A DNA stretch of 64,000 bases, taken from positions 229,006 through 293,005 of the forward strand of contig NZ_LTAQ01000045.1 of the NCBI RefSeq assembly GCF_001590835.1, in the 5' to 3' direction. The stretch is from Bacillus gaemokensis. GTDB taxonomy: Bacteria; Bacillota; Bacilli; Bacillales; Bacillaceae_G. The notes beneath the pieces were generated by a model. The model did no database searches. It had not been told where the DNA came from and saw nothing but the letters and a program-made list of their open reading frames with translations. The position numbers and the translations under genes were made by a program. Shown here in pieces: positions 8,743-16,278 of the stretch (the stretch's first letter is position 1; each line of letters begins with the position of its first letter).

Positions 8743-8877
8743 TTACGAACAAAGAGGTATTACTCCTAATCCAATTAAAAGAGCTGCAGCAATTGCAGGA
8801 ATTGGCACTGGAATCTTAATGCCTTCAACGTATAAAAAATATTGTCCACTTTCTACTTTAAAACAAACTAATCCCAT
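8743..8877 (-). CDS. Small hydrophobic protein, 44 residues
   Basis: The ATG at 8877 has a strong RBS (AGGAGG, seven bases upstream). It encodes MGLVCFKVESGQYFLYVEG followed by a proline-bracketed hydrophobic segment (PVPIPAIAAALLIGLGVIPL), then TAA. About 20 bases upstream of the RBS is CATATTATA, which fits the CATANNNTA -10 of sporulation sigma factors E/K, so a spore-coat or mother-cell peptide is possible. I do not recognise the family. The RBS and composition are the support. Confidence 0.5.
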   Translation of the reverse strand: MGLVCFKVESGQYFLYVEGIKIPVPIPAIAAALLIGLGVIPLCS

Positions 8878-9439
8878 TACTATTCCTCCTTTCTATTAAA
8901 CTCTTTATATAATATGCAACAATCATATTATTGATATAAATAAATGTCTATTTTGATAGATTTGTATTTTATAACTATATGTAGTCTAGGAAAAAGACAA
9001 AAAACCCCCACACAATGTGTAGGGATCAGGAGTAAACACTTTATTAGTTCTACCCATATATGTAAAATTGCATATAAACTACAGCTAACATAATGTTATT
9101 ATCTTATAGAACTGCTCTATATTTTCTTTCATTAGATCAGAAACCTAGAATCCTATAAAAAATGTGTAAACTTAAGAACTAGAGAAAGGCACTCGTGAGG
9201 GTGTCTTTTCTCTGTTTATACCCTTCATATAACGCTTGTCCAAACTTTTCTCGTCCCCAATGCATATATTGTCCTTGTATTTACAAAATTCAACAGTACC
9301 CTTTTAGTATTTCGAGGAAAATCACTAAATAAGCACATTTTTTTCTTCTTATGACAGACACATTGTAACAAAATTAATAGAACCCATTTGTTATTCTAAT
9401 TTGGTGACTAATTGGATACTGAATGGAGTGGATTATTTT
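8878..9439. other. 562-base stretch without a recognised gene
   Basis: It holds a leftward terminator-like hairpin (CCCCCACACAATGTGTAGGG at 9005-9024, T-run on the minus strand) with no obvious gene feeding it, and hairpin repeat copy B (9181-9217). Nothing else was supported. Confidence 0.55.
9181..9217 (+). repeat. Dispersed hairpin repeat, copy B (partial)
   Basis: AAAGGCACTC-GTGA-GGGTGTCTTTTCT matches the cores of copies A and C. The flanks differ. Confidence 0.55.
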
Positions 9440-9820
9440 ATGTTTAAAAAGATTTCTTTGCTTGTTATTTCTGGATCATTGTTTATGTCCTTAACAGCTT
9501 GTAAACCAACTTATCAAAAAGCCTCAGCAAAGAATGAAACTTCAGCTTCCCTGTACACCACCAAAGAATTACAAAATACATTCCCTATTGGGATGCCGAT
9601 TGACGAATATATTGCTAAGAAAAATAAGATGAATATTAAGCACTCTACTAGCATTCCGCTCCCAGATGGAGCTGTCGGAAGAGTATTACAAACAACTGAT
9701 GGATTTGTTGTGATTTGTGGTAATGAAAAAGAAATTTTTGATGTATTAGTGTTTAGAACGATGGATGAAGTAATAGATTATGAAAAAAGTTTTAAAAAAG
9801 AAACTCTTATTAACGAATAA
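9440..9820 (+). CDS. Small lipoprotein of unknown function
   Basis: 126 residues from ATG 9440. An upstream in-frame start at 9401 would add 13 residues before the signal and lacks a good RBS, while GGAG precedes 9440. The signal MFKKISLLVISGSLFMSLTAC ends in lipobox LTAC, so the mature protein is lipid-anchored at Cys21 outside the membrane. The rest is a compact 100-residue domain (FPIGMPIDEYI, VGRVLQTTDGFVVICG) that I do not recognise. Confidence 0.72.
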   Translation: MFKKISLLVISGSLFMSLTACKPTYQKASAKNETSASLYTTKELQNTFPIGMPIDEYIAKKNKMNIKHSTSIPLPDGAVGRVLQTTDGFVVICGNEKEIFDVLVFRTMDEVIDYEKSFKKETLINE

Positions 9821-10032
9821 ATATTCCTCAACTAGCAAATAAAGTCTTATCCCCTATAGTCATAGTGGTAAGTATCTATACTAAACATTAACAATATTCT
9901 ATATAAATATTCTCAATTTACTGTATATTAAATCAATGTTACTCTATTCGTGTAGTAACAATTTGTCAGAACCAGGTCCCCAAAACATGGTTTTTGAATA
10001 TTCATCTCATTACGCGAGAAGAAAGAGCTATT

Positions 10033-10092
10033 ATTAAAAGTAAAGTGGTTCAAGTCGGAGAAAGGCACTCATAAGGGTGCCTTTTCTTTATG
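10033..10092 (+). repeat. Dispersed hairpin repeat, copy C
   Basis: TTAAAAGTAAAGTGG, then GGCACTC-ATAA-GGGTGCC and TTTTCTTTATGG. It is closest to copy A at 8529-8587. Confidence 0.65.
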
Positions 10093-10261
10093 GGGTAGCA
10101 CGCGCATTTCAACGTTTTTATATGCTAAGAGGCTGTCAAAATCCAATAGCATGATTTCAATGATATTTTGATTTAAAGATAAGCTTTTGAACACTATTTA
10201 AACTGTTTTTAATTCATTTTACATTGACGTACATTTTTCTCAAATACCTACGTTTTTGTGA

Positions 10262-10327
10262 TTAAATAATTCGCTTAGGGTAATCAACGTATTCGCATGT
10301 CGCATTTAATTCATTCTCTTTTGACAT
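10262..10327 (-). pseudogene. Exosporium collagen-like gene, leader-only remnant
   Basis: ATG with GGAGGTGAC upstream encodes MSKENELNATCEYVDYPKRI and stops after 21 codons. The first seven residues are those of the collagen-like pseudogene at 7.0-7.4 kb, and the upstream sequence is also shared, so this is the start of a second copy cut off after its leader. Confidence 0.6.
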
Positions 10328-10498
10328 ATGTCACCTCCGCAAAATACTTATCATACCTAATAAATGCATTTGGATGACAAAATAACATTATTAAGATTGT
10401 AAAGGTACTTACTTAAATGAACGGAGCAGTTTAGTGTAAGTAGGAGATTATAAGAGAGATATAGAATATTAACAAAATATTTTATAGGGGGGATATAA

Positions 10499-11029
10499 TT
10501 GCCAGTTTCAAAAGATACTGCTAGCTACATTATTCGTACTGGAAAAATAGAAGACTCCGAGGCAATTTTAGACATACAGAAATCAGTTGTTTCCGAAGGC
10601 AAGTTTCTCATTTCGTTATCCGAAGAATTTAATAAAACGTCGTCTCAGCAAAAAGAATGGGTACAGGGCATATTAGAAAATGAAAGAGAAACATTAATTG
10701 TAGCTGAAAAAGATGGCGAAGTTGTTGGATGGATCGTATTTCTTACCGAAAATAAAAAACGATTGTCTCATACAGGTTCCTTTGGAATAATGATCAGTAA
10801 AAATTACAGAGGACTAGGAATTGGAAAAATGTTACTACAAGCTTTATTAGACTGGGCAAAGAAGCATCCTTTCATTGAAAAAATAAGTTTAGGAGTTTTC
10901 TCAACAAATCATAGTGCAATATCTTTGTACAAAAAAATGGGGTTCATTGAAGAAGGTCGTAAAATGAAAGAATTTAAAATGAATGATAATGAATACGTAG
11001 ATGATATTCTTATGTATAAATTCGTTTAA
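10499..11029 (+). CDS. GNAT family N-acetyltransferase
   Basis: 176 residues, TTG start with GGGGGG seven bases upstream. It has the full GNAT core: the acetyl-CoA binding motif A around RGLGIGKMLLQALLDWA (residues about 103-119), then ISLGVFSTNHSAISLYKKMGF, the motif B region that ends the fold. The substrate is unknown; relatives acetylate amino acids, polyamines or antibiotics. A fragment of a very similar gene lies at 15659-15729. Confidence 0.88.
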   Translation: MPVSKDTASYIIRTGKIEDSEAILDIQKSVVSEGKFLISLSEEFNKTSSQQKEWVQGILENERETLIVAEKDGEVVGWIVFLTENKKRLSHTGSFGIMISKNYRGLGIGKMLLQALLDWAKKHPFIEKISLGVFSTNHSAISLYKKMGFIEEGRKMKEFKMNDNEYVDDILMYKFV

Positions 11030-11069
11030 GGAAATTTTAATCACAAGACAATTGCAGGTACCACGCAAT

Positions 11070-11107
11070 AAAAGCCGTTCTCCTATCAACTATGGAAATC
11101 GGCTTTT
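11070..11107 (+). terminator. Terminator after the GNAT gene
   Basis: AAAAGCCG (11070-11077) pairs with CGGCTTTT (11100-11107) across a 22-base loop. Confidence 0.6.
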
Positions 11108-11155
11108 ACCACTTATATTGAACACTTTATTCATGTAAAAAAGATTAAGATTTAT

Positions 11156-11226
11156 TAGCTATTATCATAAAACGTTTTGAATTTGTACGGATTCCTTTTT
11201 CAGTTTTGTTTGCTATGATGAATTTT
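11156..11226. repeat. Direct repeat, copy 1 (flanks the LPNAG protein gene)
   Basis: Contains TAGCTATTAT, TGTACGGATTCCTTTTTC and TATGATGAATTTT. The same order of blocks recurs at 12801-12862 with about nine bases missing and a few substitutions. Confidence 0.65.
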
Positions 11227-12319
11227 ATTGAAATATATTTTTAATTCTATTTCGCACTATTAATATAATTCCACCTAAAATTGATAACATCCCTAGAGGC
11301 ATTGTATTGGATCCTATACCTCCGGCGTTAGGAAGTTCTCTGTTATCGTTTTTCATTTTAAGAGGGGTGTTAGTTTGTTTCGTCTGTGATAATTCAGTTA
11401 CTTTCTTTTCTACATTTTGCTTTGTCTGTGTTAATTCAGCTATTTCCTCTTCTACAGTTTGCTTGGTACGTGTTAATTCCGTTAATTTATTTTCTATCGT
11501 TTGCTTCGTCTGTTTCAATTCTGATACTTTCTCTTCTGCTACGGTTTGCTTGGTACGTGTTAATTCCGTTAATTTATTTTCTATCGTTTGCTTGATCTGT
11601 TTTAATTCAGCTACTTTCTCTTCTATCCTTTGCTTCGTCTGTTTTAATTCAAATAATTTCTCTTCTATATTTTGCTTCGTCTGTTTTAATTCTGATACTT
11701 TCTCTTCTGCATTTTGCTTTGTCTGTTTTAATTTTGATATTTTCTCTTCTGCATTTTTCCTAATCTGCTTTAATTCCGCTATTTTCTCTTCTGCATTTTG
11801 TTTTGTTTGTTTTAATTCAGTTAATTTCTCTTCTGCATTTTTCCTAATCTGCTTTAATTCCGCTATTTTCTCTTCTGCATTTTGTTTCGTCTGTTTTAAT
11901 TCTGATACTTTCTCTTCTACATTTTGCTTCGTCTGCTTTAATTCTGATACTTTCTCTTCTACATTTTGTTTCGTCTGTTTTAATTCTGATGCTCTCTCTT
12001 CTGCATGTTGCTTCGCTTCAGATACTTTCTCTTCTACATTTTGTTTCGTCTGTTTTAATTCTGATACTCTCTCTTCTGCATGTTGCTTCGCTTCAGATAC
12101 TTTCTCTTCTACATTTTGCTTCACCTGTTTTAATTCTGATACTCTCTCTTCTGCATGTTGTTTCGCCTGATTTAGTTCGGATAACTTCTCTTCTGCATGT
12201 TGTTTGATAGAATCATGTATTTTGACGGTATCAGGAACTTCAGCATTAATGGTGTCAGCTCCCGCTATCATCGCTAAAGCTAGTGTAGATATTGCTACTG
12301 TTTTTTTAGCACTCATCAT
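11225..12319 (-). CDS. Cell-wall-anchored coiled-coil repeat protein with LPNAG sorting signal
   Basis: 364 residues from the ATG at 12319, chosen because GAGG lies six bases before it; an in-frame ATG at 12340 has no RBS. A signal peptide (about 1-26) is followed by some 19 repeats of 14 residues (consensus ELKQTKQNVEEKVS), two heptads each, forming a long charged coiled coil; two units are 11 residues (EAKQHAEERVS). At about residue 329 comes LPNAG, then a hydrophobic segment and RNRIKN tail, a complete sorting signal. LPNAG is among the signals accepted by Bacillus anthracis sortase A. It is probably a surface stalk protein; its ligand is unknown. Confidence 0.87.
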   Translation of the reverse strand: MMSAKKTVAISTLALAMIAGADTINAEVPDTVKIHDSIKQHAEEKLSELNQAKQHAEERVSELKQVKQNVEEKVSEAKQHAEERVSELKQTKQNVEEKVSEAKQHAEERASELKQTKQNVEEKVSELKQTKQNVEEKVSELKQTKQNAEEKIAELKQIRKNAEEKLTELKQTKQNAEEKIAELKQIRKNAEEKISKLKQTKQNAEEKVSELKQTKQNIEEKLFELKQTKQRIEEKVAELKQIKQTIENKLTELTRTKQTVAEEKVSELKQTKQTIENKLTELTRTKQTVEEEIAELTQTKQNVEKKVTELSQTKQTNTPLKMKNDNRELPNAGGIGSNTMPLGMLSILGGIILIVRNRIKNIFQ

Positions 12320-12439
12320 TTTGTACCTCTTTTCTTTCATGAGTAATAAGTTATTACGTTCAAATCTTAATATATAAAAATTTATAATATCACTATAATT
12401 ATACCAAATGTTTATAAACGAAACTAGAATAGTAGGGTT

Positions 12440-12748
12440 ATGTGTAGAAACGGAAACATGGATGTGTACCTACATTCCTTGATGCAAGGATATAATCGTG
12501 AAACAGGCACTGTTGCACAATCAGGACATTTACTACCCGTTCGCGTCACAGTTATCCAAAATGGAAATGAATTCACATTAGAAGATTATAGAGAGCCAGG
12601 TGACGGTGCGGAATATGAATCTTCTTTACGTAAGGTGTTCCCGAGAGAATATGCAAATCAGGCATTATCCATTTCTAATAAAAATATTCAAGCTTTAGAG
12701 GGTCGTATGAATGAGTCTGTTACGATGTGGATCAATGAAGCTAAGTAA
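12440..12748 (+). CDS. Hypothetical protein, perhaps a 5-prime-truncated fragment
   Basis: 102 codons beginning at ATG 12440 without a usable RBS (TAGGG lies too close) and with a second ATG at 12461, also poor. The residues from MDVYLHSLMQGYNRETG on look like a genuine folded segment (VRVTVIQNGNEFTLEDY, VFPREYANQAL), so I suspect the C-terminal part of a larger protein whose start was lost. I do not recognise the family. It lies between the two copies of a direct repeat. Confidence 0.45.
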   Translation: MCRNGNMDVYLHSLMQGYNRETGTVAQSGHLLPVRVTVIQNGNEFTLEDYREPGDGAEYESSLRKVFPREYANQALSISNKNIQALEGRMNESVTMWINEAK

Positions 12749-12800
12749 GGATAGAATTAATCCATTTGGAAAATTTGAGAGTATACAAATAAAAATCGCA

Positions 12801-12862
12801 TAGCTATTATCTTTGAATGTGTACGGATTCCTTTTTCCGTTTTGCTTGTTATGATGAATTTT
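12801..12862. repeat. Direct repeat, copy 2
   Basis: Matches 11156-11226 (TAGCTATTAT, GTACGGATTCCTTTTTC, ATGATGAATTTTT). Together the copies bracket the coiled-coil wall protein gene and the 12440 fragment. Confidence 0.65.
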
Positions 12863-13043
12863 TCAAAATGGCAAAGTCTTCTTTCTCTTCACCAGACAGA
12901 TTTATCCACTTGGATGGTGCAAGGTACTAGAAAAAGCTGGTAAATGATAAAACTTTTTTCTATAATAAAACGTGAAGGGGATATAATCAATTATTTGATT
13001 GTGTAGATTAAAAGTTTAATAGGAAAAAACAGGGGGAAGAGGA

Positions 13044-14315
13044 ATGTCTAAAAAAATACTTTCTTTATTTTCTGTCGTAATGATTGCAGCCCTTATGGTG
13101 ACTGGCTGTGGTCAAAGTGATACAGCAAATAAAGAGCAAAAAGAGAATGTGACAAAAGAAAATAAGGAAGAGAAAACAGATACAGCAAAAGACAAAAAAT
13201 CTGAAGATAAAAACACTAAAAATACAGCAGTAAACTCAAACGATTATTCAAAGCTTATCTCATATATGGAGAAAGAAACACAAGGAAAAACAAAAGTCGT
13301 TTATGAAAACAAAGAAGCGCAAGTACATAAATTAGATGATGTTTCCGTATCGCTTGATAGCTATACATTAGTTGAACTGAATGATTTTCATACCGATTTT
13401 AATATCCCTTTTAACAATCAAACAAATGGCGGGGTTATTCTTGCGCACTATAGTGTAAAGAATAGTGCAAATAAAGATGTTTATTATATGCCAGCCTTAG
13501 ACATGTCATTTACAGGTGCTCAGAAGGTTTACAGTAACTATAGAGATTTAATTCCAAAAGAAGATCAATTACCTACAAAGTTGTCGCCAGGAAATGATTA
13601 TATAGTAAAAGCAGGAGAAACTGTTTCTGGTTATGTTGCTTATCCATTCGGTAAAGATGATTTAGCAAAAATTTTAGAGCTATCAACAGTAGCAGTTAAA
13701 ATTCCTTCAGCGCAAGCTAATAAAGGAAAATTTGACGCTCCAATCGGAAGTCCGGTGAATTTTGCATTAAGTTTAAATAAACAAGGTGCTGAAAAGGTTG
13801 CAGCAGATAAAACGTTTTATCAAGATAAAGCAACCACTGATAACATGGGCGAGAAAACAATGCTAAAAGAGAAATCAAACATTAATCAAAGTCAAGAATT
13901 AGGTGCTGTCCATGCTACATTAGATGGATACCAATTCACCAAATTCACACCAAATTCCGTTGAAGCTCCCCGATTTGGGAATTTCAAAAATGGCACTGTT
14001 TTATTAACTGTCAAATTTAAACTAGATAACAAAGAAGCTGAAGATATTGCATTGTCTTCATTAACTTCTAAACTAACACTTAATGATGGTGGGCAGTATA
14101 CGCTTAGTGAAGGTATGTTGCTGAATTACGCCTATAATGATTCGATTAAAACCGGAACATCTGGCGAGTTATTACAGGTCTACACATTAGATCAAGAGCA
14201 GTATGAAAAGATTTGGAAAGACAAAAACTTTGAGATCGAATTAGGACCGATGCGAAATAAAGAGGCAAAAGACATCTCAAAAGGCAAAAAAGTGACATTC
14301 ACATTACCGAAATAA
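13044..14315 (+). CDS. DUF5068-type lipoprotein
   Basis: 423 residues. A lipoprotein signal ends VTGC (lipobox, Cys22), then a Lys/Glu/Asp-rich linker (about 23-65), then two similar halves each with a beta-type domain (VSVSLDSYTLVELNDF and VHATLDGYQFTKFTP), as in DUF5068 proteins of Bacillus. It is probably anchored on the outer face of the membrane. AGGGGG and AAGAGGA precede the ATG. The function is unknown. It is monocistronic, closed by a strong terminator. Confidence 0.82.
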   Translation: MSKKILSLFSVVMIAALMVTGCGQSDTANKEQKENVTKENKEEKTDTAKDKKSEDKNTKNTAVNSNDYSKLISYMEKETQGKTKVVYENKEAQVHKLDDVSVSLDSYTLVELNDFHTDFNIPFNNQTNGGVILAHYSVKNSANKDVYYMPALDMSFTGAQKVYSNYRDLIPKEDQLPTKLSPGNDYIVKAGETVSGYVAYPFGKDDLAKILELSTVAVKIPSAQANKGKFDAPIGSPVNFALSLNKQGAEKVAADKTFYQDKATTDNMGEKTMLKEKSNINQSQELGAVHATLDGYQFTKFTPNSVEAPRFGNFKNGTVLLTVKFKLDNKEAEDIALSSLTSKLTLNDGGQYTLSEGMLLNYAYNDSIKTGTSGELLQVYTLDQEQYEKIWKDKNFEIELGPMRNKEAKDISKGKKVTFTLPK

Positions 14316-14326
14316 AAAAACATGAG

Positions 14327-14358
14327 GGGCCAGGGAAGATTGTTTTCTTCCTTGGCCC
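14327..14358 (+). terminator. Strong terminator after the DUF5068 gene
   Basis: GGGCCAGGGAAGA (14327-14339) pairs with TCTTCCTTGGCCC (14346-14358), one mismatch, and T-rich sequence follows. Confidence 0.85.
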
Positions 14359-14495
14359 ATTCTGTTTTTTATCGATGGCTGTTTTCTAAAAGATTGTTGC
14401 TTTTTAAATAATTATTTGTAAATATTATACCTTCTAATAAAATGGTAATATAAGGTATTTTCATTATTCTAAAGTCACAGGAAAGAAGGTAAAAT

Positions 14496-14600
14496 ATGAA
14501 AAATACAAAAGACAAAACCAAGAAAACAAAAAAGGATTTCACCCCAAAAGACGCTGTTTTAGTATTCTCTTCTTTTACATTAATTAAAGGAGGATTATAA
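14496..14600 (+). CDS. Short lysine-rich ORF (34 codons) preceding the YcaC-like gene
   Basis: ATG 14496 with GAAAGAAGG upstream opens a frame MKNTKDKTKKTKKDF ... FSSFTLIKGGL that stops one base before the next ATG (TAAAATG). Its last codons contain the AAAGGAGG ribosome binding site of the following gene, so its translation would run through that site. It may be a translated leader that couples expression, or chance. The basic N-terminus has no family I know. Confidence 0.4.
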   Translation: MKNTKDKTKKTKKDFTPKDAVLVFSSFTLIKGGL

Positions 14601-14601
14601 A

Positions 14602-15237
14602 ATGTCTGATCTCTATTCTCGTCTTTCCAAAAATGATGCCGCTGTTCTTCTAGTTGATCATCAAACTGGTCTTATTTCCAGTCTAGTACGTGACTATGGT
14701 GTTGATGAATTCAAGAACAATGTTTTGGCTCTTGCTAACACTGCTAAGTTTTTTGATTTACCAGTTATTTTAACAACAAGCTTTGAAAACGGACCTAATG
14801 GCCCACTTATGCAAGAATTGGTTGAGCTTTTTCCTGGTGCGCCAAAGATAGCTCGTCCTGGACAAATTAACGCATGGGACAATGAAGAATTTGTTAAAGC
14901 CATTGAAACAACAGGTAAAAAACAACTAATTATCGCAGGAGTTGTTACTGATGTTTGTGTTGCGTTCCCAGCACTATCTGCTGTAAACGCAGGGTATGAA
15001 GTGTTTGTTGTAACCGATGCATCAGGAACTTTTAGTAAACAAGTTGCAGATGCTGCCCTTATGCGTATGGCTCATAGAGGAGTCCAACTAATGAACTGCT
15101 TTAGCGTTGCAGCAGAATTGCAGCGTGATTGGCGAAATGACGTTGAAGGCTTTGGGGCCTTACTTGCTAAACATCTTCCTAGTTATCAAAACATCATCGG
15201 AAGCTATATGGGAGCCCAAAGAGAACTTAGCAAGTAA
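14602..15237 (+). CDS. YcaC-like isochorismatase-family hydrolase
   Basis: 211 residues of the cysteine-hydrolase superfamily. The triad is visible: Asp19 in LLVDHQTGL, Lys82 in PKIARPG and Cys119 in VVTDVCVAFPAL, with the cis-peptide VVTD just before the cysteine. The C-terminal extension of about 30 residues and the FPGAPKIARPGQINAWD segment match YcaC proteins, octameric enzymes of unknown substrate, rather than true isochorismatases. AAAGGAGG lies upstream inside the short leader ORF. It is followed by a long hairpin. Confidence 0.88.
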   Translation: MSDLYSRLSKNDAAVLLVDHQTGLISSLVRDYGVDEFKNNVLALANTAKFFDLPVILTTSFENGPNGPLMQELVELFPGAPKIARPGQINAWDNEEFVKAIETTGKKQLIIAGVVTDVCVAFPALSAVNAGYEVFVVTDASGTFSKQVADAALMRMAHRGVQLMNCFSVAAELQRDWRNDVEGFGALLAKHLPSYQNIIGSYMGAQRELSK

Positions 15238-15309
15238 AGTAAAATAACTTAAATTAATAATGGTTAACCTTAATTCATAATTAACTATCTTCATCAATAA
15301 ACAAAGAAT

Positions 15310-15354
15310 TTCTTAGATTGATAGGGTAACACCTCATCCCTATCAATCTAAGAA
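15310..15354. other. Perfect 17-bp inverted repeat after the YcaC-like gene
   Basis: TTCTTAGATTGATAGGG (15310-15326) and its exact complement (15338-15354) flank an 11-base loop. There is no T-run on the plus side; the minus side likewise lacks one. It may cap the 3-prime end of the mRNA or be a mobile-repeat remnant. Confidence 0.6.
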
Positions 15355-15474
15355 AATAAGTTACCTCAAAACGAAAATTTCACTTCATTACAGCGATCTA
15401 TGAAAACTATATAAAAGTAATGAAACTCTTTTACTAATTGTTAAATTCAAAAAATAATCTCTCAATATAAAAAA

Positions 15475-15498
15475 GACACTCGATGGAGTGTCTTTTTT
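15475..15498 (+). terminator. Terminator-like hairpin
   Basis: GACACTC-GATG-GAGTGTC (15475-15492) bracketed by A-run and T-run, active in either direction. Confidence 0.75.
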
Positions 15499-15611
15499 AT
15501 ATTCCTAATAATTACATTCCCTACTGCTTGAAGAAATTTTTGATTAGCAACTTCTTAATCTTATCCGAGCTGTCTGAAGAAAAAATTAAGACCATTTTAC
15601 TAGTCTGTTTC

Positions 15612-15655
15612 TAGCCCTACTCCTCCACCAACCTCCCAACTCCTTCAAAAACCGC
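15612..15655 (-). pseudogene. Fragment of the 3-prime end of a dnaB-type helicase gene
   Basis: CTCCACCAACCTCCCAACTC and the adjoining TTCAAAAACCG closely match 18088-18128, the C-terminal codons of the dnaB paralogue (FLKEYGRFVGE), with a one-base loss that breaks the frame. It abuts a GNAT fragment at about 15658. Confidence 0.5.
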
Positions 15656-15658
15656 ATA

Positions 15659-15729
15659 AGGACTAGGAATCAGAAAGATACTACTACAATCTTTATTAGA
15701 TTGGGCAGAGAAACATCCTTTTATTGAGA
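15659..15729 (+). pseudogene. Fragment of a GNAT acetyltransferase gene
   Basis: Reads GLGIRKILLQSLLDWAEKHP and FIEN, closely matching residues from the acetyl-CoA motif of the intact GNAT gene at 10499-11029 (GLGIGKMLLQALLDWAKKHP). Neither end of the gene is present. Confidence 0.7.
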
Positions 15730-16272
15730 ATGCCCATGACTGCGCGTTCTAATTTGGTAGGACAAAGCTGCCAGACTAATCGTCACTCCCCATATGAAAA
15801 ATCCTCCATAAACCGGGATTATCACCCCTGGCTCGAAATCCTGGGTGTCAGATAGCCTTATGGAACCCACGATTAATTTATAAAATGTCACGATGCAGAT
15901 ACTGGTAAAGGTTAACCCTCCGATCCAAGCAGGAATGAGTAGCAACCAGCCAGGAACCTTCCGTCCACCAATGCCCGGTAATCCTTTTGGGATGATCAAC
16001 CCCCATGGCCGAACCAGCGCGAGTGCAAGTAATGAAGCGATGATAGCTAAAATGACGGTTAGGTCAACCCCATAGGAATACAGAAAACGACTAACCGGAT
16101 CAGCGTTGGTTCTCATAGATGCATGCAATGCCTCGATGCCATGCTCAGAAACCAATAGGGGAACTCCAAACACCCAAAGCGTCTTTAAAATGGCGTAGGG
16201 AATGAGAGCGACCGATGCTACATATCCCCATTTCTTAGACAGCCACCATTCACCAGATGTTTTTCGTGTCAT
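15721..16272 (-). CDS. Hypothetical integral membrane protein
   Basis: 183 residues with four to five hydrophobic helices (VASVALIPYAILKTLWVFG; VILAIIASLLALALV; LLLIPAWIGGLTFTSICIV; GGFFIWGVTISLAAL). The ATG at 16272 has AGGAGG eight bases upstream; an ATG at 16278 is too close to the RBS. Function not recognised. Its last two codons and stop lie inside the GNAT fragment (CAATAA read from TTTATTGAG), so the original C-terminus was probably replaced by recombination. Confidence 0.7.
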   Translation of the reverse strand: MTRKTSGEWWLSKKWGYVASVALIPYAILKTLWVFGVPLLVSEHGIEALHASMRTNADPVSRFLYSYGVDLTVILAIIASLLALALVRPWGLIIPKGLPGIGGRKVPGWLLLIPAWIGGLTFTSICIVTFYKLIVGSIRLSDTQDFEPGVIIPVYGGFFIWGVTISLAALSYQIRTRSHGHSQ

Positions 16273-16278
16273 GTTCAT

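Larger units (their letters stand above)
9821..10498. other. 678-base accessory stretch with remnants
   Basis: It contains hairpin repeat copy C (10033-10092) and a second exosporium-leader remnant (10262-10327, minus). The sequence next to that remnant, with TTATCATACCTAAT and TGACAAAAT, is shared with the region beside the first remnant at 7380-7420, so a common 5-prime region was duplicated. No other gene is supported. Confidence 0.5.

Noticed and set aside
11307-12170. Long plus-strand Cys/Phe/Ser-rich ORF of 287 codons
   Set aside because: It is the antisense reading of the 42-base coiled-coil repeats; no RBS and no family resemblance.
11380-12210. Regular repeats that might suggest a CRISPR array
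   Set aside because: The repeats are contiguous 42-base coding units with no spacers, in frame with a signal peptide and sorting signal.
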